Under the pieces are notes generated by a model. The model was not told the origin of the DNA, searched no databases, and worked only from the letters and a program-made list of their open reading frames with translations. A DNA stretch of 64,000 bases from Sphagnum compactum (taxonomy: Eukaryota; Bryophyta; Sphagnopsida; Sphagnales): NCBI GenBank assembly GCA_965153455.1, contig OZ234493.1, forward strand, positions 20,512,213 through 20,576,212, in the 5' to 3' direction. The translations under genes were made by a program, and so were the position numbers. Positions 37,187 through 48,726 of the stretch are shown here, in pieces (positions within the stretch are counted from its first letter, which is position 1; each line of letters opens with the position of its first letter).

Positions 37187-38351
37187 CAGGCACAAAGTTA
37201 TGTAGAAGAATTGAAGATCCAGCTTGAAGAGGCAAAGATTGAAAGGTAACACAAAGAAGAGTGCAAGGCCATCAGAAGATTGATAGCAGCTCAGCCACCT
37301 CGTGTTGAGACCCAGCAGCATCTGAATGATCTTGAGAAAGAACTTGTTGAGATGGAAGTTGAGAATTTTGCAACATCCCGCTCACTGGAGCTGCACAAGA
37401 AGCAATTTGGCCTGCTTCTACATGTGGTAAGTGCCATTAGCTTCAGGGGGATGTTTGTCACAGCTAAGTTTCCTACTTTCTGATCAACCTCATGCAAATA
37501 TAATCTTGCATTGACGGTCAAACTGAAATTTAGGTTTGTGTATGCAGAAGGAAGAGCAGTACTGCATAAATGCAGCACTTTCCTTCACTCAGTACCTATT
37601 ATAGCAATTTGTGACCAATGCAGCAAACAGACTTATAGACCTATTAGTGTACACATCCAATAGATGCACATATGACTTACCCTCACAATCTTGTTGCGGC
37701 TTGAATGAGGATAAAATTGACTTGTTTTCATGAGTGCTGTCTTGTGATTGGTAACCAACATTATGACCAAGCCATCCAGTTGGTCCCAGAAATGTGACAG
37801 AAACTGAAGACACGGATTTTGTATAATGATTTGCCCAAAATTTTGGGTGGATAATTATATACTTTAGCTAATGAAGCCAGTGGGTAGTCATGGCAGCTTG
37901 TCACTGCTGTTCCTGGTGAAAGTGATGGCCTGACACTTTGTGAGTGACTCTCATAATGTTATTACTGCACTCATTGTTCATGTAACCTTCCAATTGTTGT
38001 TGTGGAGATTGTAACTGTGCAGTTTCAATTGATATATATGATCTGGAAATGTAGACTTTAATATGTCACTTGTAACCTGAAGTACAAATTGTGTCGTTAG
38101 TTGCTTGAATAAGTACTGATATATCCCTTTTAGTACATCATGGTATCTGTCTTCAACTTGTGACTACCGTAGGCACAATGTACACAGCATGGGGTCACAT
38201 GAACAATAATTAAACACTTTTGTTGGCACTTTGGATCTGGCCTTATCCCACTCACTCACAGATGAATACTTGGAGGTGACAGGTGGATGAGTTACAGAGT
38301 ACACTCAAGGAGGAGCAGAAAAATCCTGTGGATTTTGATGAACAGCCTTAG
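37187..38351 (+). pseudogene. THO7: THO complex subunit 7-like gene fragment, interrupted
   Basis: THOC7 is a small coiled-coil subunit of the THO/TREX mRNA-export complex. Here a first exon (37187-37426) reads QAQSYVEELKIQLEEAKIER, then a TAA stop at 37247-37249, then [18 protein letters not shown], and ends in [14 protein letters not shown] before a GTAAGT donor. A second exon (38283-38351) continues VDELQSTLKEEQKNPVDFDEQP to a stop, so the HV-VDELQ family junction is restored across an 856-bp GT-AG intron. The TAA sits where relatives have Gln or Lys, compatible with a CAA-to-TAA change. The first third of the protein was not found. Retained splice sites argue for a genomic duplicate and not a processed copy. 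Real use could be possible only if the stop is a sequencing error. Confidence 0.7.
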
Positions 38352-39100
38352 TGGAAGCTGAGGGCAGGACTGCAGAGCTGATGTCTGTTGATACATGATA
38401 TTTGTAAGCTCATCCTCGTTGAAAGGTGCCAAAAATTGCCAATACCTTCTTCTGACACAAGAGAAGTTCTCATTGTGGTATGGAGAATCACAAGGACAGC
38501 ATCCCTTCTCAAGATGTTTGCTAGAGCAATTGTCAGGTACATTGCCAGGTGTGACTGAGGCTTGATTTTAGTTGAACTCGCTTAGATATCATCTTTGATT
38601 CTCATGTCTACACTGGCAAAAGAGGAGCAAGTGAATGGGAAGTCTCCTGTTGACAATGAATTTAGTTCAGCTATTTCAGGTTTTGAAAATCTTACATTCT
38701 GGAGACTAGGTCTCAGATGAGAAAGCATGGGACTACTGCATTGTTCAAAATTTGCAGAACAGCTTGTTTGTTCCCCAATGTCAATGTGTTGGAGTTTGTA
38801 ACTTTCAGCATGGTGTGATTGATTCCTTTTTATGATCGCCAAACAATTTATTTGGTAATGAGCACACATCTCCCTCTCAATGTTAGACTAGGACATATCA
38901 ATTCCAAAACAGTCAGTAGGACTCACATATATTGCAGCTGGAAGATGATTTGAATGCAAGATGAATGCACCATTGATTGTTTTGCAAAGAGTTTGCATAA
39001 CATGCCTGCTTTTTTCCTTTACAGACAATTGCATGGGTTGCACTACTAGTGACATGAAGCGTCAACAACAAATGTCACACAAGTGTATATACTAGTGTTT
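38352..39100. other. 3' flank of THOC7-like fragment
   Basis: No further coding exon recognised on either strand. Possibly 3' untranslated sequence of the ancestral gene. Confidence 0.35.
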
Positions 39101-39209
39101 GAGCTTGGTACCGGTGTTGGACATGTTTGAAATTTTTGTGCAAGCCTGTCCTGGTATTGGGTCCTTTTTAAGACTTTCAGGCCAACCTGTTATTGGGTGC
39201 AAGGCTGAT

Positions 39210-39380
39210 TTTTGGTTGGTATTAGCTCGTCCTAGAAAGATATGTAGTTGGGTGGAAATAACTTTACCTAATGGAGAAGAAGTTGGATGATGAGTGATCA
39301 TACCTTGTACTCTACATTATAAAATGCAGAAGCCTGAAAAAGATGGATTGATCTACCAAAGAATCTTTGGACCTGTGGAA
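39210..39380 (+). pseudogene. rpoC1: Nuclear insert resembling chloroplast rpoC1
   Basis: Plus-strand translation gives LVLARPRKICSWVEITLPNG then EEVG, two consecutive TGA codons (39288-39293), then [20 protein letters not shown] and GP. This follows the N-terminus of the plastid RNA polymerase beta' subunit, where a LPNGE-x-VG block precedes a HYKT-x-KPEKDGLFCERIFGP block. The copy has stops and cannot work. The preceding 100 bp might derive from rpoB, its plastid operon neighbour, but that match is weak. Explained most simply as plastid DNA transferred to the nucleus. Confidence 0.6.
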
Positions 39381-39419
39381 AGTATCAAGGGATTGAAAAT
39401 CGGAAGCAATATTTTAGAT

Positions 39420-41041
39420 TGCATGTATCATGAGCCAAGCCTTACTGATATAGGAAAGACCATGTTCTGTTGTACTGATAAAATGGTTAGCCATGGTTAG
39501 CATACAAAAATTACAAATGGCATTGAAGACAAGCAACAAGGCAGCCTAGAAATAGGGAATCCATAACTTTTCTCAAATCATTAAGGAAAAAAAAAAGCAT
39601 GTCACGACTTGAGGTGAGACATAAGACCAAAGAAATGGGATCTTTTTCTTTTAAAACATTAGTCCTTCTATACATAAGTAAAACATTAAACCTGTTTCAT
39701 AAAAATGAAAATATTTAAATTCGAGTTCACGGCATGTTGGAACTAAAACCTTGTTCACACTATAAAGTGTAGAACCAAAATTTTGAGATTTCTCTATATG
39801 CATCCTAACTAGTTATCAACCTTATAGTTATGGCACATATGACTAGCCATGTTAGGCATACAAACACAAATTGCCCCAATTCGGTAACTTAGGTTTTTAA
39901 AAAAGACATAAAACAAGATACAATTTATTGACATAGATTTGATAAGATAATTAATCTATCAGAATATTATGCAAAATCCAACAAGTCCAACATGAGCTTC
40001 ATTACTATTCACAAATTGTACAGATCTGTTATAAAAGTTTGGGTAACAACAACCTTGGCACGCAAGAGAAATTGGAGTACCTTGAACTTCATTCATAGTA
40101 CCTAAAAAAATAGGATAATTTTTGAAAAGCCATACATTCAGTTTTTGTCTTTAGTATCTTACAATTTAAGGAGAAGATGATTGGCCATGAGTAAAAAAGT
40201 ATAGGAGTCCAACATTAAATGGTTAAGTGATGTTCAAGAATGATAAATTAAACATGTAGTCGTGCGTCAACAAATCAGGTATCAACACCAATTGTAACCT
40301 CCAATTAAACCCTAAGGTTATTTAAATCTCAATTGCGCAACTTTTTACTTGTGTGACTATATTGATGGAGTTTCTAATCCATCCTTTAGATTCCTATGCA
40401 CTTCTAAGTACCACCTAATTGATTTCACATTTTGTCATAAAACCAATAGAATTTGCATACTTTTGTTTAAATGGGGCCTAGAATTGGTCAACTAAGTTGG
40501 TTTAGTTTTGTGCTCATTAATTAAATCCCCATTTGAACATTGAGCTTGACAACATGTAGCAATGTGGAGCTTTTAATTATCATCCCACAAGTGTGCATGT
40601 AAATGAGTCACATGCAAACTAAGTAGATTATCTGGATTCATGCTGCACAACCAAAGACATTGTCTAGAATGCCAAGTCCGACTTTCTATGTGGAATTTGT
40701 CACCAAAAATTGATTTCTAAATTGTCACCAATGCTTTTACAGATTCATTTTCTAGTTGACCAACATTTGATATTCAATGCATGATGCTCCCTGAGATGAT
40801 TTCGACAATACATTGTGAACAAATAAATTTTGAAACAACAAGAACCATAGATAGTTATATTTATAACTTGTTTCCATTTGCTCTTGACCCATCTAGGAAT
40901 TCACAAACATTATGGATCAGGCTCTCATAGGAGCCAATCGAAGAACAACCACAAAGTGCCCCTTTCTTTAACCAATTTGTCTCAATCTTGAGGTCCTGAA
41001 GAAGCCGTTCCCCTCCCACTTTTTGGTACAAGGGTTTACTA
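39420..41041. other. AT-rich DNA, no gene seen
   Basis: No open frame with protein character and no recognised repeat up to the hAT-like element at 41042. Confidence 0.45.
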
Positions 41042-41249
41042 CAACATTGGGCAGTTTTTTAATTTCTATGAAGAACCTCTGGTTTTCGGTCCTGAAAAAT
41101 AACTTGGAATAATTGTCTGGGTTCTAGTTCTTCAGGGAAAAAAAACACTTTCAGTTCCAGTTTTGGATCCAGTATTTACTAACTGAGACCAGAATCCACA
41201 GTTAACTAACTGGTTCTTACTCACCACAGCTAGTACCCAATCAATACTG
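41042..41249. mobile_element. hAT-like MITE, copy 2 (208 bp)
   Basis: Begins CAACATTGGGCAG and ends CCCAATCAATACTG. It is flanked by GTTTACTA (41034-41041) and GTTAACTA (41250-41257), an 8-bp duplication with one mismatch. After its start it shares TATGAAGAACCT followed by a TGGTT run with the copy at 51620. Near its end it shares CTTACTCACCA with the same copy. Non-coding. Confidence 0.7.
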
Positions 41250-41384
41250 GTTAACTACTACTTTCCCTTGAGTCTTTTTAACAGTTTTGGGAGATTTTCT
41301 GGCCATAGTGAACAAGCACTCAACAGCACAACATACAGGTTGGATGGTATGAGGAGAGGACAACACCTTTTCATTGTTTTCTTC

Positions 41385-41885
41385 TTTTCACATAGCTAAC
41401 CAGGGTGGTTTGTTTTGTACTAACCATTCACATTTATCTAGCTAACTAGGTAGTAATCCCCAAGGTCTTGAGTGAACCAGCACCCAGTTGGTACCATGAT
41501 AAAGATCACAAAATCCATTTAAATTATTTCTAATGCTTAGACTAAATCAGGGGTTTCATGTTCAAATCAAACATTTTGGGGGCTTAATACGGCCACTAAG
41601 AGGCCCCGCTCCAAAAGGTGAAGGTACCAATTTGGGTGCTGGTTCCCCCTGGCTGTCACCAAGTGTGTGACCTCTTCACCTACCTATTTAATAACCACTT
41701 ACATCGCATACCTGCTTACCTATGATACTTGCCCACTTACATAGGTGATTATGTAAGTAGTGTCGGGTGGAAGTAGGAGGGTTCACACGGTAGATTCCAC
41801 CTTAGTTGTGATTAAAATCCACAATTGAGTGGTAACAGGTTCCAATGGATGGAGCACTGGTGGCCGCTGGGTCACACACTCCTCT
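41385..41885. repeat. Dispersed repeat family R2, copy 3
   Basis: Contains ACATAGCTAACC, GAACCAGCACCCA, several TACCTA blocks, the paired segments CTTAGTTGTG / CACAATTGAG (41801-41829) and GGATGGAGCACTGGTGG. No coding capacity. Confidence 0.55.
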
Positions 41886-42088
41886 CTGGCCATGAACTCT
41901 TAGATTACATATCACTGTTTGGCGATTATTTGAATTAAAACATGTACCAGTGGTTTAAAAATTATTCCAGAATCAGAAAAGTTTTGGTTCTTGGAAAATA
42001 AATCTGAATGGAAGAAGTGCCAGTCTCAGTTATTTCAGAGACCTTAAAAAGCCAGTGGCTTTCACTAAGGATCCGGCATTGGACTAGT

Positions 42089-43373
42089 GGTTTGAAGGTC
42101 AGTTGTTTGATAATTTTCAGCAAATTTGAGAAACTTATTATATACCAGTCTCACCTCTTTGATTGTTTTGAGAGTTGTGATTATGAATACTAAGAACCAC
42201 CCTGATAACCTGGGGGGGAGCCAGTTCCTCTTTGATATTGCCCCAAGCTAATGGATGCACATGTGTAAATTTTGGGTGCACCCATCGAATTGATGGGTTG
42301 TTTTGAAATCTTACCATCTACTTGTTGAGTTTCTTCTCAAAATATGAATGTTGGGTAACTGATTTAATCATGCCTCTATAGCATTTTATTTTCTTGAGTT
42401 GTCACTTTCCTTTTTGTATCATAATTGTTATCACTGGTAAATGTATACATTAGGCCGTATCTAGGGTTTTGTCTTGCAGTTCACAATTCCAAGAGGATTT
42501 AGTGTGTAACCATTCACAAGATAAAGTACTTTATTGGCTCTGCCTGTAATGGAGAGCCCAGATTAAGTACTTTATTGGCAGAGCCATTTGGGCCACACAC
42601 TTTGAGGAATGCTCATTAGGTGTTACTACAAACTGTAAGTTCATTTTTTGAGAAACTTGATGGAAACAGTTCTTATTTTTAACTGTTGCTGGAGGCCACT
42701 TCTAAGTCTGAGCTCTGGTTCTCTTTTTCTCAAAATGTAGATCCTAAGGTGTAGGGACGTGGAACCCGCTGTAGGGAACTGGACCCAGAACTGGCCCAGA
42801 AGTTGGCGGAGCTATTTGGTCCCAAATTTTGAGGAATGTTCAATAGGTGTTGCTACAAACTGTAATATTGCTTTCAAAAACTTGATGGAAATGTTCATAT
42901 TTTAACCCTAGATGGAGTCGGCTTCTAAGTCCAGTTTTCGTTCTCTTTCTCTCTTTTTTTCAAAATTCAGATCGTAGGGTTGGGGACCCAAAACCAGCTC
43001 TCAAGAATGGGACCCAGAACCAGAAGCTGGAGGTCAATTCTAAGTCCAGTTCCAGTTCTCTTTCTTTCAAAATTTAGATCCTAGGATTGGGAACCCCAAA
43101 CCGGCTGTCAAGAATTGGACCCAGAACCAGCTGCTGGAGGCCACTTCTAAATCCAGTTATGGTTCTCTTTCTTTCAAAATTAGGATCCTAGGGCCCTAAT
43201 GGGACCCTAAACCACATCTCAAGAAGCAGACCCAGAACCGGCTGCTGGAGGCCACTTGTAAGTCCAGTTCCAGTTCTCTTTCTTTAAAAATTTAGATCCT
43301 AGGGACCCCCATGGCGACCCAAAACAGGCTCTCAAGAACCGGACCCAGAACCAGACAACATTGGTTTGAAGGT
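42089..43373. repeat. Nested tandem-repeat array inside a possible hAT-like element
   Basis: Two units of about 230 bp start at about 42583 and 42811 (shared TTTGAGGAATG, GGTGTT-CTACAAACTG, AACTTGATGGAAA). Three shorter units of about 110 bp start at about 43025, 43134 and 43244 (shared CTGGAGG, TCCAGTT, GGTTCTCTTTCTTT, TAGATCCTAGG, GACCCAGAACC). The short unit equals the second half of the long one. The array ends GACAACATTG, like the ends of the hAT-like copies. An 11-bp direct repeat, GGTTTGAAGGT, occurs at 42089-42099 and 43363-43373 and may be the target duplication, although the left terminus is not a clean match. Confidence 0.65.
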
Positions 43374-43999
43374 TGAACTTGCCATGAGGAGCAGAGCTGC
43401 ACTATGAGCGGCTCGATACTGCCGAAGCTTTGAACTGGTCACAAGTACGGAGGATTGGTGATCCTCTGCAGTCAACAAGTGTCGAGGATCGATCGATCGA
43501 TCCAGTGCTAGACTCGTCTTAAACTAACGTCAAGGATCAGCGGATCGATCGACTGGAGGAAATTCTAGTGTCGAGAATCAGAGCAAACTAGCTAGTACTG
43601 TCGAGGGATCGATCAATCGACTGGATGAGACTTGAAGAACAGATACAGTACCATGGTACAAGCGCAACATAAATTTTGGTTTTTGTTTTTCTCCCATATG
43701 GAAGCCGGCCGCTAGCTAACTGGAACTTAATACAAATTTGTTCTTCTAGCAGCAGCAGCAGCAGCAGCTTCGTGATGAAAATGACTTTGGTGGGTGGGTT
43801 ATTTGACTAACAGACTGTAGTGTGTGACTGATGCTGAGTCGACGCGAAAACAGGTTTGGAAGATTGCACAAAGAGACTGCACCACTCTTTGTAAATAGAG
43901 AAGTTTGGAGAATCTTATAATCAGATTAAGACATAGTATAAGTTGTTATGGCGGATGACGACGAGTGTGTGAAAGTACTCTACAAAACTAGAGCAAGCC
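43374..43999. other. ERF 3' flank with GATC-rich and AGC repeats
   Basis: At 43484-43628 a motif like GTGTCGAGGATC followed by GATCGATC recurs about four times with variations (TCGAGGATCGATCGATCGAT, GGATCGATCGACTGGA, GAGGGATCGATCAATCGACT). (AGC)7 lies at 43748-43768. The end of this stretch is the likely 3' untranslated region of the minus-strand ERF gene. Confidence 0.6.
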
Positions 44000-45508
44000 T
44001 CAAGGGCGCTTGGAGCTGCTCCTGCGAAACCCTAGTTTGAGTTCCAGCTCTAATATTGCACTGTCCCGGTCATGGCCGCCAGCAACAAAGTCAGTGGAAT
44101 GTTGATTAGCTGCAAGTCGCTGCAAATGCCCTCCGCTGCCACCAGTTGCCCTAGCAGCTGGTGCGTAAATAAGAACAGGATCAGTAGCTTTCGCTCGTCT
44201 GGTTTCTTCGCTGATCGGCTTTGATCTAGAGCATGGCTGTAGCAAACCTGTACTAGCGTGCCAGGTATTACTACTACTGTTTTGGGTCGTCAGCGGTTGG
44301 ATCCTTAGAACCTGATCTGACAAGACTTCACTCATGATGCAGTCGGCACGAGGACGTCGTCCATGAAAGAAAAGCTCTATGTGTGAGGAGGAGCTGGAAG
44401 ATGGCGATGGTGCACTAGAGCTGCATGCCGCCAGTGGGAGTGGGAAATTGGTTCTCGCCTTGGCTCCGCGTAGCCTCCTAGCAGCAGCGTCGTAGGCGCG
44501 AGCCGCGTCTACTGCTGTGTCAAAAGTCCCTAGCCAATGTCTGCATCTTCCGATGCGGTCGCGGATCTCGGCCGACCACCTTCCCCATGGTCGCTTCCTC
44601 ACACCTCTGTACACTGGCGCGCTCGTCCCTAGTGTGTCATCGCCATCCACGGTAGTACTAGTGCCTGATCTCGACTTGCTATGACTGCTCTCTGCGGGAG
44701 TGAACGCCCTGAGACTCTCCAGAAAGGGAAACAATGCATCTGAGTTTTTCTCGCGCCCACCTTCAGCTTGGGGGGCGTTAGTACAGACTCCCACGCTTAT
44801 ACTCGACCTCAAGCTGCTGCTTTCCGGAGTGAAGGTCGCGGAGTTCGCTGTTTCCGGTGATCGAAGTTTCAAATTTAGGAAGGACTTGCCTGTCATCATC
44901 TGATACGGTTGCTCATGAGCTTCTCCTGCTGGAGTTGTATGCCAAGCCGCATCCTGGACAAGCTTTGGAGGACTGGAAGATGCACAGGAGGAATGGCCAG
45001 CTGGGCGCCAACACTGGACCTGATCACCAGCAGCTGAGCTTCCAAACAACGCACGCTGCCCAACAACCGCAGCGATGCCATCCAAGCCCTGATCACCATC
45101 TGCGACCGCCGCGCTTGTCGACCCTGGGCATTTATGATCGAGTACGGGATCGCGCACTTCGACGTCGAGTGTTCTCTGCAGTACTTGAGTCTGGTCTCCA
45201 AAGCTGTGCACGGAGAAGTCCTGTTCACGCAAAGACGGAATATCGTTCCAGCTACTGAAATCTAAGCTGCAAGCCTCATGGCTTGGTTGCAGCGGCAGCG
45301 GGGAAGAAGCTGGGCTGCAGCACTCAGTAACAGCCTGAGCCGACGAGCACATGGTACAAAAGGGATAGAGAGAGGGGCCCGCACAACGCACGCACGCACC
45401 CCATAGAACTTGCTCGGACTGGTCGTCATCTGCTTCCAGCTCCATGTTGTCACGCCACTTCCGCTTCGAAGACATGGAGGTGCTGAGGAGCATGTCATGC
45501 AGAGCCAT
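44000..45508 (-). CDS. AP2/ERF transcription factor with EAR-like motifs
   Basis: A single uninterrupted frame of 502 residues with one AP2 DNA-binding domain at about 300-356 ([18 protein letters not shown] ... [17 protein letters not shown] ... TNFP). The residues that contact the GCC box in AtERF1 are all present (R301, R304, R306, W308, E314, R316, W325). ERF-type domains usually have Ala at domain position 14 and Asp at 19; here they are Ser312 and Asp317, so the ERF branch is favoured over DREB (Val14/Glu19). LELELKL at 486-492 and LNLKL at 211-215 fit the LxLxL EAR repression motif, which recruits TOPLESS co-repressors, so a repressor is likely. KRKWR (15-19) may be a nuclear signal. 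Near the N-terminus C39-x2-C42-x8-C51-x2-C54 could bind zinc. The rest is Ser-rich and probably disordered. ERF subgroup not assigned. Confidence 0.9.
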   Translation of the reverse strand: MALHDMLLSTSMSSKRKWRDNMELEADDDQSEQVLWGACVRCAGPSLYPFCTMCSSAQAVTECCSPASSPLPLQPSHEACSLDFSSWNDIPSLREQDFSVHSFGDQTQVLQRTLDVEVRDPVLDHKCPGSTSAAVADGDQGLDGIAAVVGQRALFGSSAAGDQVQCWRPAGHSSCASSSPPKLVQDAAWHTTPAGEAHEQPYQMMTGKSFLNLKLRSPETANSATFTPESSSLRSSISVGVCTNAPQAEGGREKNSDALFPFLESLRAFTPAESSHSKSRSGTSTTVDGDDTLGTSAPVYRGVRKRPWGRWSAEIRDRIGRCRHWLGTFDTAVDAARAYDAAARRLRGAKARTNFPLPLAACSSSAPSPSSSSSSHIELFFHGRRPRADCIMSEVLSDQVLRIQPLTTQNSSSNTWHASTGLLQPCSRSKPISEETRRAKATDPVLIYAPAARATGGSGGHLQRLAANQHSTDFVAGGHDRDSAILELELKLGFRRSSSKRP

Positions 45509-47969
45509 TGGGCCGGCCGTGATTCAACCAGCTCGTGGAAGCTGATCAGTGCTGCTGAACTGGAATATCAAACCTCCTACTCGCTATTGAACCACTGATC
45601 AATTATATCGTGGAAGACCCAAGACGCGGGTGTCCACCTATTTTGAGGAAATCAAGGCCGACGGCACTATTACAGAAGCAGCTGTAAAACAAAGGAATGC
45701 TGTACTCGACCTCAAGAACGTCTGGAGTCCATTCTCAGCACTCATTTTGTAAAGAGATATTGATCTCACCTTAGCAGATAGTTAAACTTCCCGGGACAAC
45801 CCGATGGCAGCACACGCACGTCGTCATGAACAAGCACAGAAATCTCCACAAGGAACTGAAACTGAATACTACTTCCCACTTCAATGTCCAGTGTGCAGAA
45901 AGAATCCTGCGAATTAAATGGCTCAAATTATACTACTCTGAACTCCATCAGATATCGATATCAACTAGAAGACACAATTGCAGAAGTAATTTTCATAGCA
46001 CCACCAAATGAGGTAGCTAGCTAGCCAAAAGAGTTGTCCATAGCGAGGGACCTCAGAAGTAATTTCCAAAGACTATATGTGGGATCAATAAGCTGCTTCA
46101 TCAGTTAGCACCAGCTTATACCAACCTTGAGCCAAGCTCCTGCAATATAAACGATTCCAGTGTTGCAGGTGGTGCCAAGACTGACACTAGTAGCTAGGTA
46201 GTAGTACGTGCTAGTAGCAGTCAAGAAGTAGTAGCAGCTAGGAGGAGGAGCCAAGAAGTCTTAAACAAGAAGCTGCTGGAAAAGAAGAGGACTAGAGGAA
46301 GTGGCAAGAGAAGTGGAGGAGGAGGAGGAGGAGGAGAGCTCGATATGGAAGCGAGTGGGCAAGCAAGCAGTCCCCCGCCGTCACTTGTGAGTAAGTACAG
46401 CACTCCATCATTTTATTCTTCCATTAAGGAAAAGCAAAAAGAAGAAAGAAAGAAAGAAAGAAAGAAAGAAGCTAGCTGCTGCTCAGTGGTGTTGATGTGT
46501 CCTAGCTGTGTCCCTGGCCTCCTAATTCCGTGTCTCTCGCTCCCTTGCAGCTTCGCAGCTCTCCTCTCCCAGAGGCTGCTGTAATATATGTGGTGTCAGC
46601 CTTTTTCTCCAGCGCCTCGTAAATGAACCACATGAGCCATTAATAATCAAAGGCTCATAATTATCAATTAACTAATTAATAAATAAAAACAACACCCAAA
46701 TCTTCTTTTCTCTAGAATCAGTGACACACTGCAGCAGCTAATTTGCCTGCAGGACTCATCAGAAGAGTTCTGTTCCACAAAATCTGTAACCCAGAAAAAA
46801 CAAAAAAGCAAAAGCAAAAAACAAAAAAAAGAACAAAATTCATTCTTTCTTAAGAAGTTCTCCACTTTTCAGAACATGGGTCTCCCTCCACAGAATGCAT
46901 ACATTTGGCCAACTTTTTCCAGAAAATGATCAAGGCCTTCAGAAAATCCCAGAAAATAAAAATTGTAGAAATCTTTTTTGAAGGCTGCTAGTATGTATAA
47001 GTGTATGTGAGAGTGGCAATTTTATTTTCCCCCAATTTTGTGATGTAGCTGAACCTTTGAAGTGCTGATCATCTACTATAAGAGGATTTAGCCAACAAAA
47101 TATGGCTATAAACATAATATATGAAAGTGACAAAAAGTTAAGGATCCTTTTGTATTTCTGGCTACCTATTCGAACTCTCTATCTATTTTTCTATCTGTCT
47201 ATCTATATATTTGAAAAGGAGTTTGTGACAGAATATTTCTTTTTATTTTTGAGGTCAAAACCTTTGCAAAATTTCGCCAGGAAAAAATCTACTGTTAATA
47301 ATAATGAATATGGATGGACAACAGAATATTGTTGTTGGATAGTAGCTAGTCAAATGTTTGGCAGCTTGCTCAAATCTTGAATGATGGCTGCTATTCTAAG
47401 AGAACTCAGAACAGGGACAAAAAGCCTCAAGGGCAGATCAGCCCTGCCCAGTATAGAGGAACGAACGGCCGATTGAATGCCGGTCAAACTTCCTTTTGCT
47501 ACCTCCACTTGCACGCAGGAGATTTCTGACGTCACCGGCCTCTTTCCCGGTCTTTGTCTATTGACCGACAAAACGCAAACACGCTCTGTAATAATAGTCA
47601 TAATACTACAACTACCACAATAGTCCACTACTACTACTACTAGTAGGCGGCTACTACTACGTCAGACAAAACAACACGAAACAAGCCTTGCCAGAAGCAT
47701 TGTCTGGACGTCTGGAGTCTGGTCTGGTCTCACTTGTGTTTGCAGTTCTTCCAAATGACAGTAGTAGGAAGTAGGCTAGTAGGAGTCCGGACAGTGTCCT
47801 GTAGTTGGAATGACACCAGAGATATTTTGGGACGTCTTTTACATATCAGATTAATAAATATCTAAACTCTAAACCTAGTTCTGCCTGGTTGATCTTCTTG
47901 ATCTCTGGCAGTAGTTAGATCAGATCAGGGTCTAGCCAGAACAGTAGTGGGCCAGCAGTAGCTAAAAGC
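45509..47969. other. ERF 5' flank and intergenic DNA
   Basis: Presumed promoter and leader of the ERF gene, then sequence with simple repeats: GGA-rich run (about 46316-46335), (GAAA)n at 46444-46470, and ACT-rich runs near 47621-47645. A perfect TGACGTCA palindrome at 47527-47534 is a bZIP-type site but lies 2 kb from the gene. No long gene seen. Confidence 0.45.
46345..46622 (+). CDS. Possible small two-exon ORF (37 aa)
   Basis: ATG at 46345 opens 14 codons (MEASGQASSPPPSL) that end at a GTGAGT donor (46387). After a T/C-rich stretch ending CTCCCTTGCAG (46550) the frame continues in phase for 23 codons to a TAA at 46620-46622. Both splice sites are good and the exons are GC-rich compared with the intron. 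The product resembles nothing I know, and a spliced non-coding transcript divergent from the ERF gene is equally possible. Confidence 0.2.
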
Positions 47970-47977
47970 TATTACGT

Positions 47978-48726
47978 AGAGCAACTCCACCAGTGCTCGG
48001 TATGTGACCCTGCAAATTAAAATTGGATGAAGAAAAGTCAAAATGTGCCAGTTGGGCTCAGCAAAATGGTTGGTTTTGGCGCAGCATTTTGGCACACTTT
48101 GCTGAGATCGTCTCCACCAATGATGAGTATGTGACCCTGCACTGGACATCTTGGATGAGGTTCATTAGTCAAATCCAGTGAATCCACTGCACACCTGCTG
48201 GGACCCTGAAAAAATACACCGCTTTCAGAGTCCTGGACGAGCTCTGCACAGTCTAATCAACAGAGTCAAATCGTATTTATTGACTGCTCCCTATTTTTGA
48301 TTGGTTAGATTGTTTCATTGGTCCAAGTGGGTTGGTATTAGTAGTCTCCGACCTACTTGCAGGCCCTGTTTCAGTTTTATGGGTGGGTTTGGAAAAAAGT
48401 TAGTAACTAAAACTTGGATGTGACAAATATTTTTTGCAGGGTCCCATAGAGAGCATTGCTAGAGATACTCTGAGGCTGGTAAAAGGCACAGCCCAGATTA
48501 ACACTTGCTAGAGAAGAGTGTAATAAATATGATCTGGGTGCTCCTCCCTGTTTCTGATTGGTCGATCGTATCGATCTAGGTCCCAGTGCTTTGCAATTAG
48601 AAGTCTCCTACCTATTTGCAGTCCCAGTTTTCATTATATGGGTGGGGTTGGAAAAAAGTAAATTCTAAATTTCTAGGTGAGAAATACTTTTGCAGGGACA
48701 CATACTGAGCACCGCTAGAGATGCTT
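47978..48726. mobile_element. Inverted-repeat element (MITE), apparently nested
   Basis: The ends form an inverted repeat of about 38 bp at roughly 80% identity. The left end is GAGCAACTCCACCAGTGCTC followed by GGTATGTGACCCTGCAAA. The right end, on the reverse strand, is AAGCATCTCTAGCGGTGCTC followed by AGTATGTGTCCCTGCAAA. Flanks are TATTACGT (47970-47977) and TATTACTT (48727-48734), an 8-bp duplication with one mismatch. A second pair of the same ends lies inside, at about 48102-48140 (GTCTCCACCAATGATGAGTA) and 48437-48474 (GCAGGGTCCCATAGAGAGCA). The two right halves also match each other (GATTGGT, GGTTGGAAAAAAGT). No transposase. Confidence 0.7.
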
